From positions 63,372,575 through 63,436,574 of the forward strand of contig OU744725.1 of NCBI GenBank assembly GCA_916613615.1: a DNA stretch of 64,000 nucleotides. Direction: 5' to 3'. The number at the start of each line of letters is the position of its first letter. Within the stretch, counting starts at the first letter, position 1. Below the pieces are notes generated by a model. It was not told the origin of the DNA, ran no database searches, and worked only from the letters and a program-made list of their open reading frames with translations. The DNA comes from Steromphala cineraria. Its lineage: Eukaryota > Mollusca > Gastropoda > Trochida > Trochidae. Position numbers and translations under genes: made by a program. Of the stretch, positions 51,101 through 62,700 are shown in pieces.

Positions 51101-53963
51101 CGTTCGAAATGATCTCAGCTACATTTTGATATGCCACAACCCTACTTTTGGTGACTTTGATGACTTGGAATTCTTGCGCGTTGAGGGTTACGAGGCTTGA
51201 ATAAGTGCGATTACGCCCAAATTAGCGAAAACCGGCACTTTTTTGGTCTTCGGAAATGGATAAAAGTTCTTCGTGATGGTCCCAGGAGCAATTAGATGGG
51301 TCACAACCCTATTTTTGCAACTTTGAAAATTTTAGTGGGTAAGAGTTATGCCCCTTGATTAAGCGATTTCATCAAATATTGGGAAAACCGTCGCTTTTTT
51401 GGAATTTTTGGACCAACTTATGTCGTTCGAAATGATCTCAGCTACATTTTGATATGCCACAACCCTACTTTTGGTGACTTTGATGACTTGGAATTCTTGC
51501 GCGTTGAGGGTTACGAGGCTTGAATAAGTGCGATTACGCCCAAATTAGCGAAAACCGGCACTTTTTTGGTCTTCGGAAATGGATAAAAGTTCTTTGTGAT
51601 GGTCCCAGGAGCAATTAGATGGGTCACAACCCTATTTTTGCAACTTTGAAAATTTTAGTGGGTAAGAGTTATGCCCCTTGATTAAGCGATTTCATCAAAT
51701 ATTGGGAAAACCGTCGCTTTTTTGGAATTTTTGGACCAACTTATGTCGTTCGAAATGATCTCAGCTACATTTTGATATGCCACAACCCTACTTTTGGTGA
51801 CTTTGATGACTTGGAATTCTTGCGCGTTGAGGGTTACGAGGCTTGAATAAGTGCGATTATGCCCAAATTAGCGAAAACCGGCACTTTTTTGGTCTTCGGA
51901 AATGGATAAAAGTTCTTCGTGATGGTCCCAGGAGCAATAAGATGGGTCACAACCCTATTTTTGCAACTTTGAAAATTTTAGTGGGTAAGAGTTATGCCCC
52001 TTGATTAAGCGATTTCATCAAATATTGGGAAAACCGTCGCTTTTTTGGAATTTTTGGACCAACTTATGTCGTTCGAAATGATCTCAGCTACATTTTGATA
52101 TGCCACAACCCTACTTTTGGTAACTTTGATGACTTGGAATTCTTGCGCGTTGAGGGTTACGAGGCTTGAATAAGTGCGATTACGCCCAAATTAGCGAAAA
52201 CCGGCACTTTTTTGGTCTTCGGAAATGGATAAAAGTTCTTCGTGATGGTCCCAGGAGCAATTAGATGGGTCACAACCCTATTTTTGCAACTTTGAAAATT
52301 TTAGTGGGTAAGAGTTATGCCCCTTGATTAAGCGATTTCATCAAATATTGGGAAAACCGTCGCTTTTTTGGAATTTTTGGACCAACTTATGTCGTTCGAA
52401 ATGATCTCAGCTACATTTTGATATGCCACAAACCTACTTTTGGTGACTTTGATGACTTGGAATTCTTGCGCGTTGAGGGTTACGAGGCTTGAATAAGTGC
52501 GATTACGCCCAAATTAGCGAAAACCGGCACTTTTTTGGTCTTCGGAAATGGATAAAAGTTCTTCGTGATGGTCCCAGGAGCAATTAGATGGGTCACAACC
52601 CTATTTTTGCAACTTTGAAAATTTTAGTGGGTAAGAGTTATGCCCCTTGATTAAGCGATTTCATCAAATATTGGGAAAACTGTCGCTTTTTTGGAATTTT
52701 TGGACCAACTTATGTCGTTCGAAATGATCTCAGCTACATTTTGATATGCCACAACCCTACTTTTGGTGACTTTGATGACTTGGAATTCTTGCGCGTTGAG
52801 GGTTACGAGGCTTGAATAAGTGCGATTACGCCCAAATTAGCGAAAACCGGCACTTTTTTGGTCTTCGGAAATGGATAAAAGTTCTTCGTGATGGTCCCAG
52901 GAGCAATTAGATGGGTCACAACCCTATTTTTGCAACTTTGAAAATTTTAGTGGGTAAGAGTTATGCCCCTTGATTAAGCGATTTCATCAAATATTGGGAA
53001 AACCGTTGCTTTTTTGGAATTTTTGGACCAACTTATGTCGTTCGAAATGATCTCAGCTACATTTTGATATGCCACAACCCTACTTTTGGTGACTTTGATG
53101 ACTTGGAATTCTTGCGCGTTGAGGGTTACGGTTACTTGAATAAGTGCGATTACGCCCAAATTAGCGAAAACCGGCACTTTTTTGGTCTTCGGAAATGGAT
53201 AAAAGTTCTTCGTGATGGTCCCAGGAGCAATTAGATGGGTCACAACCCTATTTTTGCAACTTTGAAAATTTTAGTGGGTAAGAGTTATGCCCCTTGATTA
53301 AGCGATTTCATCAAATATTGGGAAAACCGTCGCTTTTTTGGAATTTTTGGACCAACTTATGTCGTTCGAAATGATCTCAGCTACATTTTGATATGCCACA
53401 ACCCTACTTTTGGTGACTTTGATGACTTGGAATTCTTGCGCGTTGAGGGTTACGAGGCTTGAATAAGTGCGATTACGCCCAAATTAGCGAAAACCGGCAC
53501 TTTTTTGGTCTTCGGAAATGGATAAAAGTTCTTCGTGATGGTCCCAGGAGCAATTAGATGGGTCACAACCCTATTTTTGCAACTTTGAAAATTTTAGTGG
53601 GTAAGAGTTATGCCCCTTGATTAAGCGATTTCATCAAATATTGGGAAAACCGTCGCTTTTTTGGAATTTTTGGACCAACTTATGTCGTTCGAAATGATCT
53701 CAGCTACATTTTGATATGCCACAACCCTACTTTTGGTGACTTTGATGACTTGGAATTCTTGCGCGTTGAGGGTTACGAGGCTTGAATAAGTGCGATTACG
53801 CCCAAATTAGCGAAAACCGGCACTTTTTTGGTCTTCGGAAATGGATAAAAGTTCTTCGTGATGGTCCCAGGAGCAATTAGATGGGTCACAACCCTATTTT
53901 TGCAACTTTGAAAATTTTAGTGGGTAAGAGTTATGCCCCTTGATTAAGCGATTTCATCAAATA
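48158..53963. repeat. 18-monomer tandem duplication, copy 1 (5806 bp)
   Basis: This block holds about 20 private variants that all recur 5,806 bp downstream: ttggggaaacc (48158), gcacgttgag (48601), the 9-bp deletion at 49150, aaaacctgcac (49294), taagtgattt (49745), ggcaccttttt (49943), acaacccatttttt (50012), ggtgattttg, ccgttgc (50419), atgttgttcg (50451), caacgctat, gcaataagatg (50964 and 51933), gcgattatgccc, ggtaacttt, cacaaacctac, aaactgtcgc (52678) and ggttacggttactt (53125). 18 x 323 is 5814; minus 9 plus 1 gives 5806. The chosen boundary is a permutation; the true breakpoint lies between 47.69 and 48.16 kb. Confidence 0.93.
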
Positions 53964-56900
53964 TTGGGGAAACCGTCGCTTTTTTGGAATTTTTGGACCA
54001 ACTTATGTCGTTCGAAATGATCTCAGCTACATTTTGATATGCCACAACCCTACTTTTGGTGACTTTGATGACTTGGAATTCTTGCGCGTTGAGGGTTACG
54101 AGGCTTGAATAAGTGCGATTACGCCCAAATTAGCGAAAACCGGCACTTTTTTGGTCTTCGGAAATGGATAAAAGTTCTTCGTGATGGTCCCAGGAGCAAT
54201 TAGATGGGTCACAACCCTATTTTTGCAACTTTGAAAATTTTAGTGGGTAAGAGTTATGCCCCTTGATTAAGCGATTTCATCAAATATTGGGAAAACCGTC
54301 GCTTTTTTGGAATTTTTGGACCAACTTATGTCGTTCGAAATGATCTCAGCTACATTTTGATATGCCACAACCCTACTTTTGGTGACTTTGATGACTTGGA
54401 ATTCTTGCACGTTGAGGGTTACGAGGCTTGAATAAGTGCGATTACGCCCAAATTAGCGAAAACCGGCACTTTTTTGGTCTTCGGAAATGGATAAAAGTTC
54501 TTCGTGATGGTCCCAGGAGCAATTAGATGGGTCACAACCCTATTTTTGCAACTTTGAAAATTTTAGTGGGTAAGAGTTATGCCCCTTGATTAAGCGATTT
54601 CATCAAATATTGGGAAAACCGTCGCTTTTTTGGAATTTTTGGACCAACTTATGTCGTTCGAAATGATCTCAGCTACATTTTGATATGCCACAACCCTACT
54701 TTTGGTGACTTTGATGACTTGGAATTCTTGCGCGTTGAGGGTTACGAGGCTTGAATAAGTGCGATTACGCCCAAATTAGCGAAAACCGGCACTTTTTTGG
54801 TCTTCGGAAATGGATAAAAGTTCTTCGTGATGGTCCCAGGAGCAATTAGATGGGTCACAACCCTATTTTTGCAACTTTGAAAATTTTAGTGGGTAAGAGT
54901 TATGCCCCTTGATTAAGCGATTTCATCAAATATTGGGAAAACCGTCGCTTTTTTGGACCAACTTATGTCGTTCGAAATGATCTCAGCTACATTTTGATAT
55001 GCCACAACCCTACTTTTGGTGACTTTGATGACTTGGAATTCTTGCGCGTTGAGGGTTACGAGGCTTGAATAAGTGCGATTACGCCCAAATTAGCGAAAAC
55101 CTGCACTTTTTTGGTCTTCGGAAATGGATAAAAGTTCTTCGTGATGGTCCCAGGAGCAATTAGATGGGTCACAACCCTATTTTTGCAACTTTGAAAATTT
55201 TAGTGGGTAAGAGTTATGCCCCTTGATTAAGCGATTTCATCAAATATTGGGAAAACCGTCGCTTTTTTGGAATTTTTGGACCAACTTATGTCGTTCGAAA
55301 TGATCTCAGCTACATTTTGATATGCCACAACCCTACTTTTGGTGACTTTGATGACTTGGAATTCTTGCGCGTTGAGGGTTACGAGGCTTGAATAAGTGCG
55401 ATTACGCCCAAATTAGCGAAAACCGGCACTTTTTTGGTCTTCGGAAATGGATAAAAGTTCTTCGTGATGGTCCCAGGAGCAATTAGATGGGTCACAACCC
55501 TATTTTTGCAACTTTGAAAATTTTAGTGGGTAAGAGTTATGCCCCTTGATTAAGTGATTTCATCAAATATTGGGAAAACCGTCGCTTTTTTGGAATTTTT
55601 GGACCAACTTATGTCGTTCGAAATGATCTCAGCTACATTTTGATATGCCACAACCCTACTTTTGGTGACTTTGATGACTTGGAATTCTTGCGCGTTGAGG
55701 GTTACGAGGCTTGAATAAGTGCGATTACGCCCAAATTAGCGAAAACCGGCACCTTTTTGGTCTTCGGAAATGGATAAAAGTTCTTCGTGATGGTCCCAGG
55801 AGCAATTAGATGGGTCACAACCCATTTTTTGCAACTTTGAAAATTTTAGTGGGTAAGAGTTATGCCCCTTGATTAAGCGATTTCATCAAATATTGGGAAA
55901 ACCGTCGCTTTTTTGGAATTTTTGGACCAACTTATGTCGTTCGAAATGATCTCAGCTACATTTTGATATGCCACAACCCTACTTTTGGTGATTTTGATGA
56001 CTTGGAATTCTTGCGCGTTGAGGGTTACGAGGCTTGAATAAGTGCGATTACGCCCAAATTAGCGAAAACCGGCACTTTTTTGGTCTTCGGAAATGGATAA
56101 AAGTTCTTCGTGATGGTCCCAGGAGCAATTAGATGGGTCACAACCCTATTTTTGCAACTTTGAAAATTTTAGTGGGTAAGAGTTATGCCCCTTGATTAAG
56201 CGATTTCATCAAATATTGGGAAAACCGTTGCTTTTTTGGAATTTTTGGACCAACTTATGTTGTTCGAAATGATCTCAGCTACATTTTGATATGCCACAAC
56301 CCTACTTTTGGTGACTTTGATGACTTGGAATTCTTGCGCGTTGAGGGTTACGAGGCTTGAATAAGTGCGATTACGCCCAAATTAGCGAAAACCGGCACTT
56401 TTTTGGTCTTCGGAAATGGATAAAAGTTCTTCGTGATGGTCCCAGGAGCAATTAGATGGGTCACAACGCTATTTTTGCAACTTTGAAAATTTTAGTGGGT
56501 AAGAGTTATGCCCCTTGATTAAGCGATTTCATCAAATATTGGGAAAACCGTCGCTTTTTTGGAATTTTTGGACCAACTTATGTCGTTCGAAATGATCTCA
56601 GCTACATTTTGATATGCCACAACCCTACTTTTGGTGACTTTGATGACTTGGAATTCTTGCGCGTTGAGGGTTACGAGGCTTGAATAAGTGCGATTATGCC
56701 CAAATTAGCGAAAACCGGCACTTTTTTGGTCTTCGGAAATGGATAAAAGTTCTTCGTGATGGTCCCAGGAGCAATAAGATGGGTCACAACCCTATTTTTG
56801 CAACTTTGAAAATTTTAGTGGGTAAGAGTTATGCCCCTTGATTAAGCGATTTCATCAAATATTGGGAAAACCGTCGCTTTTTTGGAATTTTTGGACCAAC

Positions 56901-59769
56901 TTATGTCGTTCGAAATGATCTCAGCTACATTTTGATATGCCACAACCCTACTTTTGGTGACTTTGATGACTTGGAATTCTTGCGCGTTGAGGGTTACGAG
57001 GCTTGAATAAGTGCGATTACGCCCAAATTAGCGAAAACCGGCACTTTTTTGGTCTTCGGAAATGGATAAAAGTTCTTCGTGATGGTCCCAGGAGCAATTA
57101 GATGGGTCACAACCCTATTTTTGCAACTTTGAAAATTTTAGTGGGTAAGAGTTATGCCCCTTGATTAAGCGATTTCATCAAATATTGGGAAAACCGTCGC
57201 TTTTTTGGAATTTTTGGACCAACTTATGTCGTTCGAAATGATCTCAGCTACATTTTGATATGCCACAACCCTACTTTTGGTGACTTTGATGACTTGGAAT
57301 TCTTGCGCGTTGAGGGTTACGAGGCTTGAATAAGTGCGATTACGCCCAAATTAGCGAAAACCGGCACTTTTTTGGTCTTCGGAAATGGATAAAAGTTCTT
57401 TGTGATGGTCCCAGGAGCAATTAGATGGGTCACAACCCTATTTTTGCAACTTTGAAAATTTTAGTGGGTAAGAGTTATGCCCCTTGATTAAGCGATTTCA
57501 TCAAATATTGGGAAAACCGTCGCTTTTTTGGAATTTTTGGACCAACTTATGTCGTTCGAAATGATCTCAGCTACATTTTGATATGCCACAACCCTACTTT
57601 TGGTGACTTTGATGACTTGGAATTCTTGCGCGTTGAGGGTTACGAGGCTTGAATAAGTGCGATTATGCCCAAATTAGCGAAAACCGGCACTTTTTTGGTC
57701 TTCGGAAATGGATAAAAGTTCTTCGTGATGGTCCCAGGAGCAATAAGATGGGTCACAACCCTATTTTTGCAACTTTGAAAATTTTAGTGGGTAAGAGTTA
57801 TGCCCCTTGATTAAGCGATTTCATCAAATATTGGGAAAACCGTCGCTTTTTTGGAATTTTTGGACCAACTTATGTCGTTCGAAATGATCTCAGCTACATT
57901 TTGATATGCCACAACCCTACTTTTGGTAACTTTGATGACTTGGAATTCTTGCGCGTTGAGGGTTACGAGGCTTGAATAAGTGCGATTACGCCCAAATTAG
58001 CGAAAACCGGCACTTTTTTGGTCTTCGGAAATGGATAAAAGTTCTTCGTGATGGTCCCAGGAGCAATTAGATGGGTCACAACCCTATTTTTGCAACTTTG
58101 AAAATTTTAGTGGGTAAGAGTTATGCCCCTTGATTAAGCGATTTCATCAAATATTGGGAAAACCGTCGCTTTTTTGGAATTTTTGGACCAACTTATGTCG
58201 TTCGAAATGATCTCAGCTACATTTTGATATGCCACAAACCTACTTTTGGTGACTTTGATGACTTGGAATTCTTGCGCGTTGAGGGTTACGAGGCTTGAAT
58301 AAGTGCGATTACGCCCAAATTAGCGAAAACCGGCACTTTTTTGGTCTTCGGAAATGGATAAAAGTTCTTCGTGATGGTCCCAGGAGCAATTAGATGGGTC
58401 ACAACCCTATTTTTGCAACTTTGAAAATTTTAGTGGGTAAGAGTTATGCCCCTTGATTAAGCGATTTCATCAAATATTGGGAAAACTGTCGCTTTTTTGG
58501 AATTTTTGGACCAACTTATGTCGTTCGAAATGATCTCAGCTACATTTTGATATGCCACAACCCTACTTTTGGTGACTTTGATGACTTGGAATTCTTGCGC
58601 GTTGAGGGTTACGAGGCTTGAATAAGTGCGATTACGCCCAAATTAGCGAAAACCGGCACTTTTTTGGTCTTCGGAAATGGATAAAAGTTCTTCGTGATGG
58701 TCCCAGGAGCAATTAGATGGGTCACAACCCTATTTTTGCAACTTTGAAAATTTTAGTGGGTAAGAGTTATGCCCCTTGATTAAGCGATTTCATCAAATAT
58801 TGGGAAAACCGTTGCTTTTTTGGAATTTTTGGACCAACTTATGTCGTTCGAAATGATCTCAGCTACATTTTGATATGCCACAACCCTACTTTTGGTGACT
58901 TTGATGACTTGGAATTCTTGCGCGTTGAGGGTTACGGTTACTTGAATAAGTGCGATTACGCCCAAATTAGCGAAAACCGGCACTTTTTTGGTCTTCGGAA
59001 ATGGATAAAAGTTCTTCGTGATGGTCCCAGGAGCAATTAGATGGGTCACAACCCTATTTTTGCAACTTTGAAAATTTTAGTGGGTAAGAGTTATGCCCCT
59101 TGATTAAGCGATTTCATCAAATATTGGGAAAACCGTCGCTTTTTTGGAATTTTTGGACCAACTTATGTCGTTCGAAATGATCTCAGCTACATTTTGATAT
59201 GCCACAACCCTACTTTTGGTGACTTTGATGACTTGGAATTCTTGCGCGTTGAGGGTTACGAGGCTTGAATAAGTGCGATTACGCCCAAATTAGCGAAAAC
59301 CGGCACTTTTTTGGTCTTCGGAAATGGATAAAAGTTCTTCGTGATGGTCCCAGGAGCAATTAGATGGGTCACAACCCTATTTTTGCAACTTTGAAAATTT
59401 TAGTGGGTAAGAGTTATGCCCCTTGATTAAGCGATTTCATCAAATATTGGGAAAACCGTCGCTTTTTTGGAATTTTTGGACCAACTTATGTCGTTCGAAA
59501 TGATCTCAGCTACATTTTGATATGCCACAACCCTACTTTTGGTGACTTTGATGACTTGGAATTCTTGCGCGTTGAGGGTTACGAGGCTTGAATAAGTGCG
59601 ATTACGCCCAAATTAGCGAAAACCGGCACTTTTTTGGTCTTCGGAAATGGATAAAAGTTCTTCGTGATGGTCCCAGGAGCAATTAGATGGGTCACAACCC
59701 TATTTTTGCAACTTTGAAAATTTTAGTGGGTAAGAGTTATGCCCCTTGATTAAGCGATTTCATCAAATA
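53964..59769. repeat. 18-monomer tandem duplication, copy 2 (5806 bp)
   Basis: This copy is almost identical to the preceding 5,806 bp. The only difference I found is at 49095 in copy 1 (gagtaatgcc), where copy 2 has the consensus t at 54901. The last shared marker is ggttacggttactt near 58931. Beyond it there are no informative variants until actttattgg at 59952, which copy 1 lacks, so the right end of the copy is uncertain by about 0.8 kb. Near-identity implies a very recent duplication or an assembly duplication. Confidence 0.9.
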
Positions 59770-62700
59770 TTGGGAAAACCGTCGCTTTTTTGGAATTTTT
59801 GGACCAACTTATGTCGTTCGAAATGATCTCAGCTACATTTTGATATGCCACAACCCTACTTTTGGTGACTTTGATGACTTGGAATTCTTGCGCGTTGAGG
59901 GTTACGAGGCTTGAATAAGTGCGATTACGCCCAAATTAGCGAAAACCGGCACTTTATTGGTCTTCGGAAATGGATAAAAGTTCTTCGTGATGGTCCCAGG
60001 AGCAATTAGATGGGTCACAACCCTATTTTTGCAACTTTGAAAATTTTAGTGGGTAAGAGTTATGCCCCTTGATTAAGCGATTTCATCAAATATTGGGAAA
60101 ACCGTCGCTTTTTGGGAATTTTTGGACCAACTTATGTCGTTCGAAATGATCTCAGCTACATTTTGATATGCCACAACCCTACTTTTGGTGACTTTGATGA
60201 CTTGGAATTCTTGCGCGTTGAGGGTTACGAGGCTTGAATAAGTGCGATTACGCCCAAATTAGCGAAAACCGGCACTTTTTTGGTCTTCGGAAATGGATAA
60301 AAGTTCTTCGTGATGGTCCCAGGAGCAATTAGATGGGTCACAACCCTATTTTTGCAACTTTGAAAATTTTAGTGGGTAAGAGTTATGCCCCTTGATTAAG
60401 CGATTTCATCAAATATTGGGAAAACCGTCGCTTTTTTGGAATTTTTGGACCAACTTATGTCGTTCGAAATGATCTCAGCTACATTTTGATATGCCACAAC
60501 CCTACTTTTGGTGACTTTGATGACTTGGAATTCTTGCGCGTTGAGGGTTACGAGGCTTGAATAAGTGCGATTACGCCCAAATTAGCGAAAACCGGCACTT
60601 TTTTGGTCTTCGGAAATGGATAAAAGTTCTTCGTGATGGTCCCAGGAGCAATTAGATGGGTCACAACCCTATTTTTGCAACTTTGAAAATTTTAGTGGGT
60701 AAGAGTTATGCCCCTTGATTAAGCGATTTCATCAAATATTGGGAAAACCGTCGCTTTTTTGGAATTTTTGGACCAACTTATGTCGTTCGAAATGATCTCA
60801 GCTACATTTTGATATGCCATAACCCTACTTTTGTTGACTTTGATGACTTGGAATTCTTGCGCGTTGAGGGTTACGAGGCTTGAATAAGTGCGATTACGCC
60901 CAAATTAGCGAAAACCGGCACTTTTTTGGTCTTCGGAAATGGATAAAAGTTCTTCGTGATGGTCCCAGGAGCAATTAGATGGGTCACAACCCTATTTTTG
61001 CAACTTTGAAAATTTTAGTGGGTAAGAGTTATGCCCCTTGATTAAGCGATTTCATCAAATATTGGGAAAACCGTTGCTTTTTTGGAATTTTTGGACCAAC
61101 TTATGTCGTTCGAAATGATCTCAGCTACATTTTGATATGCCACAACCCTACTTTTGGTGACTTTGATGACTTGGAATTCTTGCGCGTTGAGGGTTACGAG
61201 GCTTGAATAAGTGCGATTACGCCCAAATTAGCGAAAACCGGCACTTTTTTGGTCTTCGGAAATGGATAAAAGTTCTTCGTGATGGTCCCAGGAGCAATTA
61301 GATGGGTCACAACCCTATTTTTGCAACTTTGAAAATTTTAGTGGGTAAGAGTTATGCCCCTTGATTAAGCGATTTCATCAAATATTGGGAAAACCGTCGC
61401 TTTTTTGGAATTTTTGGACCAACTTATGTCGTTCGAAATGATCTCAGCTACATTTTGATATGCCACAACCCTACTTTTGGTGACTTTGATGACTTGGAAT
61501 TCTTGCGCGTTGAGGGTTACGAGGCTTGAATAAGTGCGATTACGCCCAAATTAGCGAAAACCGGCACTTTTTTGGTCTTCGGAAATGGATAAAAGTTCTT
61601 CGTGATGGTCCCAGGAGCAATTAGATGGGTCACAACCCTATTTTTGCAACTTTGAAAATTTTAGTGGGTAAGAGTTATGCCCCTTGATTAAGCGATTTCA
61701 TCAAATATTGGGAAAACCGTCGCTTTTTTGGAATTTTTGGACCAACTTATGTCGTTCGAAATTATCTCAGCTACATTTTGATATGCCACAACCCTACTTT
61801 TGGTGACTTTGATGACTTGGAATTCTTGCGCGTTGAGGGTTACGAGGCTTGAATAAGTGCGATTACGCCCAAATTAGCGAAAACCGGCACTTTTTTGGTC
61901 TTCGGAAATGGATAAAAGTTCTTCGTGATGGTCCCAGGAGCAATTAGATGGGTCACAACCCTATTTTTGCAACTTTGAAAATTTTAGTGGGTAAGAGTTA
62001 TGCCCCTTGATTAAGCGATTTCATCAAATATTGGGAAAACCGTCGCTTTTTTGGAATTTTTGGACCAACTTATGTCGTTCGAAATGATCTCAGCTACATT
62101 TTGATATGCCACAACCCTACTTTTGGTGACTTTGATGACTTGGAATTCTTGCGCGTTGAGGGTGACGAGGCTTGAATAAGTGCGATTACGCCCAAATTAG
62201 CGAAAACCGGCACTTTTTTGGTCTTCGGAAATGGATAAAAGTTCTTCGTGATGGTCCCAGGAGCAATTAGATGGGTCACAACCCTATTTTTGCAACTTTG
62301 AAAATTTTAGTGGGTAAGAGTTATGCCCCTTGATTAAGCGATTTCATCAAATATTGGGAAAACCGTCGCTTTTTTGGAATTTTTGGACCAACTTATGTCG
62401 TTCGAAATGATCTCAGCTACATTTTGATATGCCACAACCCTACTTTTGGTGACTTTGATGACTTGGAATTCTTGCGCGTTGAGGGTTACGAGGCTTGAAT
62501 AAGTGCGATTACGCCCAAATTAGCGAAAACCGGCACTTTTTTGGTCTTCGGAAATGGATAAAAGTTCTTCGTGATGGTCCCAGGAGCAATTAGATGGGTC
62601 ACAACCCTATTTTTGCAACTTTGAAAATTTTAGTGGGTAAGAGTTATGCCCCTTGATTAAGCGATTTCATCAAATATTGGGAAAACCGTCGCTTTTTTGG

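Noticed and set aside
52974..53243. Minus-strand open frame of 89 codons, repeated at 58780-59049
   Set aside because: It is an ordinary monomer whose stop is lost by the one-base-longer ggttacggttac variant. The second copy is the same monomer in the 5,806-bp duplication.
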